Assembly: GCA_031308135.1 (NCBI GenBank)
Contig: JAHLJT010009419.1
Coordinates: 36,077,221 to 36,141,220 of the forward strand
Reading direction: 5' to 3'
Length of the DNA stretch: 64,000 bases
From: Acheta domesticus
Taxonomy: Eukaryota; Arthropoda; Insecta; Orthoptera; Gryllidae
This document shows positions 34,897 through 45,505 of the stretch, piece after piece. Below the pieces are notes generated by a model, which worked only from the letters and a program-made list of their open reading frames with translations, made no database searches and was not told where the DNA came from. The position numbers and the translations under genes were made by a program. Every line of letters starts with the position of its first letter. Position 1 is the stretch's first letter.

Positions 34897-36352
34897 CTAT
34901 GGACTACCCTCATAACTTTTAAACGGTTCAGGATATCGAAATGCAGTTTTCGCTGAATAATGCGGAATCATGGGGCAAGTAACATGCCGTAGAGAAATTG
35001 TCTATAACATTTTTAGTTTTAGAGAAATTTAATTATCTTTGATATTTTAAATGGAACAATATATTTTTCTCACCAACGATCGATAGATTATGAAAAGAGG
35101 AATAAAATGATGTATCATATGCTAGTATTTTGATAGTAATTTGAGTATATAATTAGACTTTCTGATATGTGATTTTGAATTCAACGGACAATATTTCGTA
35201 TAGCAGCACCTGCAACTCTCGCCTTCGGGTAAAATGGCCTTCGCGGCGGCAAGACTGTTACGTGGAGATAGAAGACTGAGAGGGATGGCAATGGCACAAA
35301 AAGACGAATCCACTGATATACGTATTGTCATATGTTACATGAGAATTTTTTTGGAGTAACTTTGATATTTTTGCGGCTTGTGTTTAACGGTATTTTGAAC
35401 GAAACCGCCCGACACACAAGGTCAAGCAACGCTCCACCAGCAAACCAGCTCAGGAAAGGGAAGGGATCTTAGTATTTGAATAAACGAAACACATTCCAAA
35501 TATTTACAAAACTGTTCCAGTTTTTTCCTGAACTCTGTTCTCCATCCTCTCAGCATTTTCTGATTTTTTGTCCGTCTTTGATAGAAGCAATTGAAGGATT
35601 CTAAATAAAGATTTGTCATAAGTAGTATGTATTATAATAAAGTTGTTTATTACTTCAACTCCTTTTAATGAGGTTTTGTAACACAGTATATTTATGGGAT
35701 CTTGAAACAAAGCACAATAAGAGTAAACAATTAAGACTTCTCAAAGAATATTGCGTATTTTGAGCAAACAATTTCAATGTTAATAAGCATATAATAATAA
35801 CTCAGTGATTGAAACAATCTTATTTCAATACATACTGCTTATGACAAATCCGTATTTTCAATCCTTAAGTAATACAAAACATCTCAAAATGCTAAAGGAT
35901 GGAGAGCAGAGTTCAGGAAAAAACTGCAAGTTTTGTTAATATTTGGAATATGTTTCGTATTTTCAAATACTAAGATCCCTTTCCTTCTCCGAGCGCTCGT
36001 TTGCTGGTGGATCGCTGCGTGAACTTGTGTGGAGGACGGTTTCATTCAATATATACGTTAATCACTAGCCACAAAAAAATCAAAATTTCTCCGAAAAATG
36101 CTTATAACATATGACAATATGTATATCATTGGATTCGTCTTTTTACGCTCATCGTGATAGACTGAAAAAAATGTATATTTCCAATTGAAAAACAATGTGA
36201 CTTCAACTATCTCGTAAAATAGAAGTGACAAAATAGAAATGAATACACATATCATTTCGCCCCGTCCCTCATGCACTTCCGTGCAAACTGCATTGTAGTA
36301 ACATCAACCGTTCAAAAGTTAAAGGACGTGCTAAAGTTACGTGACTCACCCT
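34881..36352. mobile_element. Fold-back element with mariner-like ends
   Basis: Ends CAGGTGTCCCACC.. and (inverted) CAGGGTGAGTCAC.. flanked by TA; both continue with AACTTTTAAACGGTT-like sequence. The interior is a long inverted repeat: 35295-35650 pairs with 35815-36150 across a 165-bp centre, for example CCAGCAAAC.AGC..GGAAAGGGA..GATCTTAGTATTTGAA. The left arm carries about 200 bp extra. No transposase. Confidence 0.75.
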
Positions 36353-36354
36353 GT

Positions 36355-37240
36355 ACATGTGAACGTAAGTGCTTCAAATGACTTCAAATGAAGTATTTTG
36401 AAAACTCAAAAATTTTCTGTGAAAAATAGCTTCAAATTTGGCATTTTCAGTAGCGCTTAAACGCTATTCTCTCAAAAATGGCTACAAATATTTAAAAGAA
36501 AATTTCCATTTAGGACGAGGATGCTGCGTTCTTTAATATGCTAAAATTAATAGTTCCGTTCTACCATTAGGAAACCGAAAAATTATGAAAATGCCCAAAA
36601 AATGTACTTTGGGCGGCGATAGATGGCAGCTGCTTTTCTCAATATTTATCAAAACTATATCTTCAAATAAGATCACGCTTATTTTGTTAAAGATACCAGT
36701 AGTTTTTTCTATAATTTTGTGACCAACATAATAATCCGCTGCTAATTTACTGCGCTTCAGACAGCCGGATTGGAATTTTCAATTTGTATATTATTTATTT
36801 CTTTGATTTTACATTCGACCTTTTGTTATACATTTACGCATTAATACTTAATGAAATTATTAATTTTCAAATACTTGAAATAAAAAATTCCTAGCTCTTT
36901 AAGGGAGTATCGACAATGCACGGAATGCAACATTTGAATTCCGTTCACTGTCGCGTGAATTACGCGTCATTGTTGTGACTTGGTATACATGGCTGTATGG
37001 TATCAGGCTTCTTTTTCGTATAAAAGTTTACAAAACTTTTGTATTATATTTTTATGCAGTTGTAGAATTCACATAGATTTGACAACACTGCGATGGAAAG
37101 GTGAGTTCTTAGCTTCTTGGTTGAATTGGACGTTTACAAATATTAGCTAAGATGTTAGTAGGTCAGAAAGAGCAATATTGCAATCCCACGTAGCTGTTTC
37201 CAATAATACGGGAAAGTATGTGCTGTTGTAGCACCACTAG
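36355..37240 (+). mobile_element. HLR copy ending at CTAG, nested in HLR
   Basis: The 3' end reads ATACGGGAAAGT, then GTTGTAGCACCACTAG at 37225-37240, with HLR sequence continuing immediately beyond. The middle (about 36650-37190) is not recognisable as HLR and may be a further insertion. Confidence 0.6.
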
Positions 37241-37661
37241 TTTTGAGAGATCTCTCCATCTTTAATATCCTCATTACCAGCAAATTGTAAAAGTAATTAT
37301 ATTTGTGAGTGATAGTGCTTCTAGTTATGTTTTTTGTAAACCAAAAAATTTTCTGTGAAAGAGCTTCAAATTTCGCGTTTTTAGTAGCGCTTAAACGTCA
37401 TTTTCTTAAAAAAGACTACAAATTTTTAAAAGAAATTGTCTTTTAGGACGAGGTTTTTGTGTTCTTTAATATTTTCAAATTAATATTTCTGTTCTACTAT
37501 TAGGAAACCAAAAAATTAAGAAAATGTAAAAAAAAAATGTATTTTGGGCGGCGATAGATGGCAGCTGGCAGGTGTATGTGGCAATTCCGAATAGCTAGCC
37601 CCGACCCAAGGAAATAGAAAACAAATAGGGGAGAGACTGTGCCATTCTGTAGCACTACTAG
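37241..37661 (+). mobile_element. HLR 3' segment, older copy
   Basis: Resumes with GAGAGATCTCTC and runs through the CGATAGATGGCAGCTGGCAG block to GTGCCATTCTGTAGCACTACTAG at 37661. Its 5' part is cut away by the nested copy. Confidence 0.7.
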
Positions 37662-38539
37662 TTTAAACTGTTGAACATGGTTTATGACAAAAAGAGATTT
37701 TCTGCTAGATTGTATTTTCCTTGCAAGTAATTTGACATGATTACTGTGTTTGACTGTATAGCTCATATGATAGAGATGTCTGAATAATGGAAGGCCTGGG
37801 CTGAAATGAAGGAATAAAATTTTGCATTGTGACAATACTTTTACTGCAATAACCAGTTGAATGTGGCGTCGCCGACGCTTAAAACTTTTGAAAGTATATT
37901 CATGTGTTGAAAATTCATTTCATGCGTAGCTTTGTTCAAATATTCGAATATTAATATATAATATTTGAATAATAAATAATATATAATATATAATAAATGA
38001 TATATAATTAATGAATAATAATGAATTAACATATATTCATAGTATATTATATATACTATTTGTTCAAATATTAACTAAAGGAACAGAGAAAGCGTGTGGA
38101 AGCAATTTCATGAAATTTGTGAAGAGAGAAAATACAAGTGGACAGCACAAACTACAAATGAAGATATTGCACATATTTTAGGCAATTAATATACGAAGAT
38201 TAGATGGTGAAGAGTACAAATAATATCCTATGAAAACTATACAACCAAAATTATTCAGGGAAATACTTTAATGAGTACACAGGTGTGTTCAATCCATTCG
38301 AAATTGATGAATTCCGCCGCTAATTCATCTTGTACATCATTAATTTCAGATGCTTCCAAGGAAGACCAAGACTTGGAAAACAACTTCCTACAACTTTAAT
38401 GATTGTGCTTTTAATAAATGTTCTTGTAAGCAGCCTGATTATAATTGTTTTTGAAAGGTTTAATACCATAAAATTGAAACACATTTGAAATTATTTTCTG
38501 CAATAAACTGTTATTCAAATGTTACTTGCTTATACGTTA
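37662..38539. other. AT-rich spacer with TATAATATAT run
   Basis: Contains a near-pure AT tract at about 37945-38060. No gene recognised. Confidence 0.4.
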
Positions 38540-38998
38540 CTAGTAGTGCCCGTGCGAATAATTCGAACGGAGTTCAATATTTTTAAAATTCCCCTAATTA
38601 CAATTTTGTTTCATATAAACTGGGAGTTCATTTTTTTATCTATAAAATTTTTAGCCACTGCATCTAATTCAACATTGTAATTTAAGAGTTTTATCACAGC
38701 AGAATGTTCTAATTTTCTTTAACTCACATTCTCTGTAGGACACTGACAAATCAAAATGTATGAATAATAGGGCTTGATATAATTAATTCTTCCCAAATAC
38801 AATACTTTAAGAATAAATAAATTCAAAAATCAATTACATTCATGATAATATTGACCAACACGATCAATAACAGAACAAAATATCAATAACACTTATTGTT
38901 GAAAATTACAATCCATGTTCAAAAATCCATCACTAAAATAAACTATAAAAACCAACAAAGAAAAAAAATTGCCTCAATAAATAAATAAAGCCTTTCTT

Positions 38999-39420
38999 GC
39001 TCGCGAGTGAATATAACTTCCCACTTTCAATGAATTGGTCCTTCCCTTCAAGAATGGATATGAACACATTTATTAATAAACTTGCTTGTGAAAATGCTAA
39101 ATAAATGGGGAACAGGAGTAGGTAAATAAATACTAATTTGAGAAGAAAATAAATAAAATTTAATACACAAATAAATATAAAATTTATACACTATAAAATG
39201 TACACACTATAAAATTAACAACATTAAATTTAACAAACAAATAAAATTTCAGGTCACTTCCCTGAAAACAATATTTTGAGTGAATAACTTGCCATTCTCT
39301 TTGAATTGGTTCTTACCTTTAAGAACCGAAATGAACACATTTCTAAACGACCTTGCTCGTGAAAATGCTACATATAGCTGGCCGTGTGAGAAAACAGGCG
39401 TAGGTAAATAAATACCAACT
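38999..39420 (-). repeat. Tandem duplication of the helicase C-terminal end
   Basis: 38999-39135 and 39270-39410 are diverged copies (GAATTGGT.CTT.CCTT.AAGAA.. then GCTCGTGAAAATGCTA..GTAGGTAAATAAATAC), about 270 bp apart. Confidence 0.7.
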
Positions 39421-40374
39421 CGCTGAAGTATCTGTCCTTGTGACTTGTTAATAGTCATAGCAAAGGCAATTCTTAACGGGAATTGTTTTCTGCACAACAT
39501 AAATGGAAGGCTTAAATCAGGACATAGCTGAATTCTGGGTACTAAAACAGTCTTCTCTGAATCAATAACTACTGCAGAAATACAGTGTTCATGCAATGCC
39601 TTCACAATCATGCGCGTTCCATTTACCAAACCTTCTCCAACATTTAAATTTCTTATTAACATCACAATTGTGTTAATTTTTAGTGTAAGAATATGAGGTG
39701 GGAGACCTGATGGAGTTAAACTATTAAAGAATTCTAGAGGATATAACTGGGCAGAGGAGTGATCTTCACTTTCAACACAGTCAATATTATAATATGTTTT
39801 AGAAGGACCTTCCATCAAATTTTCAATAATGTCTTTATTAATTTCTGAACAATAGTCATTTTTTCTGCACAGTATTGCAATATTTGTTAGAGCGTCAATA
39901 TTTGTTTCATTAATTTTGTGGGTAAGAAATACATTGCTTATTAAGTCATCGTAATTGCATATACACTGTGAAGGGATTTCCACCAATTCATCTTGTAAGT
40001 GGTGAGATGACAATGTTCCATTTTTTATTTTAGTAACCACTCACAAAATTCTTGATCAGCAGCTGCTCTAATATTTTCTGTAAGTTTTCTTTTTTAATGA
40101 ACTTCCAAAATAAACAATTTTTTACACAGTTTTCAACAATGGATAAACGGGTACCACGTTTATTAACTGGAAGGGTCTGTCTAAAATCTCCTCCAAACAG
40201 AATAACTTTCCCACCAAACAATGAATCATTTTTCATGATATTCTGTAATAATTTATTACAGACACTTAGAGTATTTTTGGGAACCATTGATATTTCATCC
40301 CAAATAATTAGTGATGCTATTTGTAAAACCTTTGCTTCCACAGAATCTTCTGATTTTGGCCACAGATGATTCAT
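39249..40374 (-). pseudogene. Helitron PIF1-like helicase, C-terminal half
   Basis: Frame 40030-40374 carries motif II (LIIWDEISMV) and motif III-like LFGGDFRQTLPV. It overlaps a shifted frame 39249-40040, which carries MLIRNLNVGEGLVNGTRM and the C-terminal AFAMTINKSQGQ..VAFSRAR motif of superfamily-1B PIF1-type helicases. In life this domain would unwind DNA for rolling-circle transposition in the nucleus. The frame shift near 40035 shows it is dead. Confidence 0.9.
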
Positions 40375-40468
40375 GAATAGGAACTGGTAATTTAAAAAGA
40401 GAATGCGCAGTCATACCACCCTCCAGGATCTGAGCAGCGATTCCTGTCCAGGCAACTGGAAGTACAGT

Positions 40469-40702
40469 TCAGTTTTCTCCTCTCAAAATATGGCATAAAG
40501 TTTTATAAAGAAAGGATTTCCCTGTACCGCCTGGTCCATAAAAAAAACCGTTGCATCTTTCATTTCTTACAGAACAAAGAACCTCATCTACAATGGTACG
40601 TTGTTCACTCTTCAACAGAGCATATGCAGAAATTCCTTTTAGTTTCTCTTGTTGATGGTCAAATGTAACTTTGTCTACAGGAATATGTCGTGGAATTGGC
40701 AA
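40469..40702 (-). pseudogene. Helitron helicase Walker A segment
   Basis: Contains FFYGPGGTGKSFLYKTL, the ATP-binding motif I of PIF1-like helicases, preceded by LKSEQRTIVDEVL. A frame break before 40374 separates it from motif II. Confidence 0.9.
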
Positions 40703-40786
40703 GCCAACCTTGCCACAATTTGTTCCATTTGCCTTAAGAATTTTTTGATTTCTTGCAATGCTAAATCATAGGATGCATCCATCTCA

Positions 40787-41212
40787 TTATTTCTTTGAAA
40801 ATCTTCTGTAGGATAGCCATAACTCTTGCGTATTTTTTGGAAGGCAAAAAATGCAAATGAATGCGAACATTTCTCTCAGTTGCATGGGCATTTGAAATAA
40901 TGATGTCTCTTCAAGACACCGTGACCATTCTTCCTGGGTATCAATCAAGTTCAGTTTTTCAGCAGCTGCTGAAAATGATGGAAAGAGAACACTGTTAACA
41001 GTTCGTAAATCTTCATAACTTCTGCATCTTTTTACATGCAACAATAGAACTCTGAGACAATAGAGTTCTCGGTCAGCTGGATTTACTGTATACATTCGTC
41101 TAATTGTTTTTGATGATCTTTGTCTCTTCTTCCATTCATTTTTACTCCAAGAATAATGCTCAGGTATTTGAACATAAAGAAACTCCTTAGCTTGTTCATC
41201 AGCAGCACACAT
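40787..41212 (-). pseudogene. Helitron Rep/helicase linker segment
   Basis: Carries HYSWSKNEWKKRQ..IRRMYTVNPADRELYCLRVLLLHV, the conserved block between the Rep and helicase domains in animal Helitrons. It ends by frameshift. Confidence 0.85.
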
Positions 41213-41226
41213 TTTGAAGCAGCCTG

Positions 41227-41850
41227 TTAATTTTGTATCTGTAGTAGCTGCTCTCTGCAGAGCACTTTCCTCCTCTCAGGTTGGAAATACACTTGTTGCT
41301 CTTCTGGTAGATGCCCAGATAATCTCTCAATCTTGTGTGATCGGTCTTGAAGCGGTCTTTCATGAATTCTCCACATTGCTTCAGATGCACTTACATATCT
41401 CACATTCAAGTATGTACGAACTTCATTGTTAGAGTTAGCTTCGTTTTCTCCCTCACTCAAGTTTAGAGCAGCAACATCATGACCTTTGTAAATATACTTG
41501 TACAAATACTTTACAGATTTAATAGATGAACATACTTCTACGTTAATATGTGCTTCAAATTTCAGACACAGGTAAGGATTATATGGCACGACCCATCTGT
41601 TGTCCAGTCCATTATTTACCTTTTGTCCATTATTTCTTCTGCGATAAATCGGGTAACCATTAGCACTTGTCTCTTCTGTAAATTCCTTAGGGAAACCCTT
41701 TGTGCAAATACTATTTTCCATGCAACGTGCTATGGGATTTGAAGTTCCACATGGACCATGTATCATACAGCGCTGAACGATATCAAATAAACGGGGATTC
41801 TCTGACTGGTTTGGTATTTCTGCACATGATACGACATCTACATCACTCAT
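41227..41850 (-). pseudogene. Helitron Rep domain, C-terminal part
   Basis: Shows CMIHGPCG..PCMENS-like, RWVVPYNPYLCLKFEAHINV and SVKYLYKYIYKGHD, where the K-Y-x-x-K-Y-x-x-K pattern includes the catalytic Tyr pair of Helitron Rep. Open over 207 codons, then frameshifted. Confidence 0.9.
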
Positions 41851-42105
41851 CTCTTATCTTATCTTCTGTACATAAAATCAGCAATATGTGACAATGAGGT
41901 AGCCCTCTTTTCTGGAATTCAGTTACATGAACATTAGCAACCACAACACCAAATATGAATTTCTTACACAAGTCCTCTATGAGCTCTCTCAATTTTAAAT
42001 GAAAAACTTCAGTTACCAAATCTGGACGATATTCAACTTTTTCATATGGTTGCAAATTTTACGTTATCTCTTTCCACCATTTTACTGTATTAATTAAATG
42101 AATAA
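41843..42105 (-). pseudogene. Helitron Rep HUH motif segment
   Basis: Contains EFQKRGLPHCHILLIL, the metal-binding HUH motif (His-Cys-His) of the Rep endonuclease, preceded by YRPDLVTEVFHLKL. A stop lies just upstream (KEIT*NLQPY). Truncated at HLR 42106. Confidence 0.9.
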
Positions 42106-43001
42106 CTAGTAATGCTACAGAATGGCACAGACTTTCCCGTATTAGTTTTCTATTTCCTTGGGTCTTTGCTAGCTATTCGGAATTGCCACAAACTCGTTCT
42201 TGCCAGCTACCATCTACCACCGCCAAAAGTCCTTTTTTTGTAATTTTCTTAATTTTTCCTAATGGTAGAACGGAAATATTAATTTTAGAATATTAAAGAA
42301 CACAAAAACCTAGTTCTAAATAGCAATTTTCTTTTAAAAATTATGTGCCGATTAAGGGAAAATGGCGTTTTAGCGCCACCAAAAATGCGAAATTTGAAGC
42401 TCATTTTCACAGAACATTTTTGAGTTTTCAAAATACTTTATTTGAAGTTATTTAAAGCACTTACACTCACAAATATAATAATGTTTACAAATTGCTGATA
42501 ATGTGCTAATTAAAGATGTGAGAGATCTTTCAAAAAAATTACAATTATGTAATTTTTGAAAAAACAAAAAAAAATAACTCAAAATAAACTTTACGTTATA
42601 CTAAAGAGTGTAATTCGTACTATCCGTTACAAAAGTTTCAAGAAAAAATTGCGGCCATATATGAGAAAATGGCATTTGAGCGTTTATGAAAATGCGAAAT
42701 TTTGAACTACTTTTCACAGAAAACGGTTTTGTTTTTGAGAAACTTTACTTGACATTATTTAAAGCACATGTACTCGTAAATATAATAATGTGAAAAAATC
42801 GCCGCTAATGTAAATATTATCGACGTGAGAAACATGGGAACAAATTTATATTTTGTAATTTTTGAAAAAAACAACCTATAGAGCAATAGAGTTTCTATGT
42901 CATCTAATAGTGTACATTTATCACTATCCCTACCAAACTTTTAAAGAAAAAACTTGGAGCCGTTTGGAGAATTTTTGTTAAATCTTGGTTTAGTAATTTT
43001 T
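42106..43001 (-). mobile_element. HLR outer copy, 3' part
   Basis: CTAG at 42106-42109, then the ACAGAATGGCACAGACTTTCCCGTAT block and three 305-bp-type units (blocks at 42345, 42650, 42955). Interrupted at a T-run by the copy 43002-45505; resumes at 45506. Confidence 0.85.
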
Positions 43002-45505
43002 ACTTTGCCGTATACGTCCGTATACACGGGGTGATATACGTAGTATAGGGAAAGTTATGTAATGCTGCGCGAAAAAATGGCCAATTTTCGGCGGAAAAAA
43101 ATTAAGTGCCGTGAAAACGAATAAGTTGATAAAACCAGTTGCTAAATTAAGAAAAAAAATCCCCTAACACGTGGTATAGCCAGAAACCCATTTTTCTAGG
43201 TCCTTGATACCGAAAACCCAATTGAAAGGAAAACGTCCGTCTGTCCGTCTGTGAACACTGCTAGCGCCTAAACCATACGTACGATTTCTTCCAAAATGGA
43301 TATTCCCCGGTCGATCTGATTCTAGTCAAAGCTTTGAGATTTTAAAAAGGATTCTTCAAAATTTGGGGTTATTTTAAATAATGCCTCCCATGGATTTTCA
43401 AAATTTTTTCAAAAACGGCCCAAATTTTTTCTTTAAATTTCTTGTATGAATAGAGTAAAATACACTTATTAGAATGGCATAGGTCCGATTTTCGCGGATA
43501 ACTCTGTATTTTGGAAAATTTTTAAAGTTTGAATTTTTTTCGGCGTCTTTCTCCAACTACAAAATTGAAGATCGAGATTTTTTCTTCAATTAAAATTTGT
43601 TCTGCATATTGAGTTCTTTCATAAAGGTCATGTAAATGTTTCTCAATAGATTAGTAGTTTTCGTGCAATATTGCAATAAATATCTCTTTCCATCAATCGA
43701 GGTAGATGAATTATCCCGGGATAATGTATCTTTAGTCTGTTACTTTGATAGAAGTCCAGTATGTCTTTAATTCCGGACTCATTAAAGAACATTCCCATAT
43801 TCTCTTTGCCACTTTTAAAATTAATGGCATTAAATCTTTTCTAGATTTCCTTAAAATGCTGAAAAAGTGGTGTCAGGATTGCTTGCTACATTACGAATTT
43901 TACATTCAAACACATTGTAAAATAAGTTTGAGTATGTGATGACGACACGGAAAGAACGATGCCGTGTCCAAATTTTCTTCAAGAAAGACGTATACTCCTT
44001 CAAAACGCCAAGTATTTGTTGCAGTTTTATCACAGCAAAGAATTTGTAATCTTTTTTCTTATTGTATTGATCTTTGTTGCACCCTTTCTTCTCTATCCGC
44101 GAGATGTTCCTCTAATCCTGCAAGATAGCTTTTACATTCCGACTCTTTCTGCCGAAATAAAAACATCCTGTCTTCTTCCAACGTAATCATTTGTAAAGTA
44201 TTTGGATGTGCAATATCAGATAGATTGTAAAAATTATTTCTAAACTTTCCACAGTGCTTCGAAATATCTTCACACTTGCTTGCGTTTTTTGTAATTTTCT
44301 TCACTCCGAATAGAACAAGTTACGTTTTTGCGAACAATGCTGATTAGCTCTTGTCGGAATTCTTGCTTTCTTCCAACGTATCATGCACTCACGAACCACA
44401 AGTTTAGCGCTTGCACTAACTATTCATTTCACTTCGTATATGTTATAAAATAAAACTTGAAGCACTTGTTTATTTCATGGTAAATTGTGTCCAGTTATTT
44501 GGAGTTTTATGTAAATAATTAATACTATCTCCTATTAAACACACACGTTCTTCGGCACTGCATATGACACTTACATATGACATTATGTTAGATTAGCAAC
44601 CATTAAACACGAATGACACGATCGATTAAAATTCATGTATTGTTGCGGTCGGGCTTGACTCAGCGGTTGGTGATAGCTCTGGACATGTCCGTCACGCAAA
44701 TTCGCGCTCAAGTCGGCACAGGCTAGAAAGCTCCGATCTCAACAAAATTTTGTATAGGCATGTTTTAAGATCATTCGAACAAAACTGGAGGGTGAGCGAT
44801 CAAAAATTTGAAAGTCGGAAAATAAGGGACACCCTTATATATTTGCTTTAAATATTGTCAAGTAAAGTTTCTCGAAAACACTACCGTTTTCTGTGAAAAG
44901 TAGCTCAAATTTCTGCATTTTCAGAAATGCTTAAACTCTATTTTCTCATATATGGCTGCAAATTTGTTCTTGAAACTTTTGTAAGAGATATTGATAATTA
45001 TACTATTTAATATATCGTAAAGTTTATTTTCAGTTATTTTTTGTTCTTTCAAAAATTATATAAATGTAAATTTTTTGAAAGATCTCTCACATATTTAATA
45101 TGCACATTATCCGCAATTTGTAAAGATTATTATATTTGTGAGTGTTCTTCAAATAACTTCAAATGAAGTATTTTGAAAACTCAAAAATTGTCTGTGAAAA
45201 TGAGCTTCAAATTTCGCACTTTTAGTAGCGCTAAAACGCCATTTTCTCTTAGACGGCACATAATTTTTAAAAGAAAATTGCCATTTATGACTAGGTTTTT
45301 CTGTTCTTTAATATTCTAAAATTAATGTTTCCGTTCTACCAATAGGAAACCGAAAAATTAAGAAAATAACAAACTAATGTACTTTTGGTGGTGATAGATG
45401 ACAGCTAGCAAGAAACAGTTTGTGGCAATTCCGAATAGCTAGCGAAGACCAAAGGAAATAGAAAAATTATACGGAAAATTCTGTGCCATTCTGTAGCACC
45501 ACTAG
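43002..45505 (+). mobile_element. HLR full-length copy nested in an opposite HLR
   Basis: Starts ACTTTGCCGTATACG at 43002 and ends GTGCCATTCTGTAGCACCACTAG at 45505. The outer copy's sequence continues on each side, so both ends are exactly defined. Insertion is between T residues with no target duplication. Its own GTCC seed is short (about 43229-43246). A transposase fragment occupies 43684-44840 inside it. Confidence 0.85.
43684..44840 (-). pseudogene. DNA-transposon fragment with LPCRHH-like motif
   Basis: On the minus strand: NLSDIAHPNTLQMI.., then RFEGVYVFLEENLDTASFFP, CRHHILKLILQCVFECKI and WTSIK, with stops and a frameshift. This matches a family of insect and hydrozoan transposon proteins with a PCRHH..EL..VF motif as I remember it; I cannot name the superfamily. 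The right end AAGGGACACCCTTATA (about 44826) looks like a terminal repeat. Confidence 0.5.

Larger units (their letters stand above)
38540..42105 (-). mobile_element. Autonomous-type Helitron relic, 5'-truncated
   Basis: On the minus strand the 3' terminus is a hairpin (CCGTTCGAA..TTCGCACGG, one mismatch) followed by GCACTA and CTAG at 38540-38543, then T. Upstream lie helicase and Rep segments in the expected order (39249-42055). The Rep N-terminus and the 5' TC end are absent where HLR DNA begins at 42106. Confidence 0.85.
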
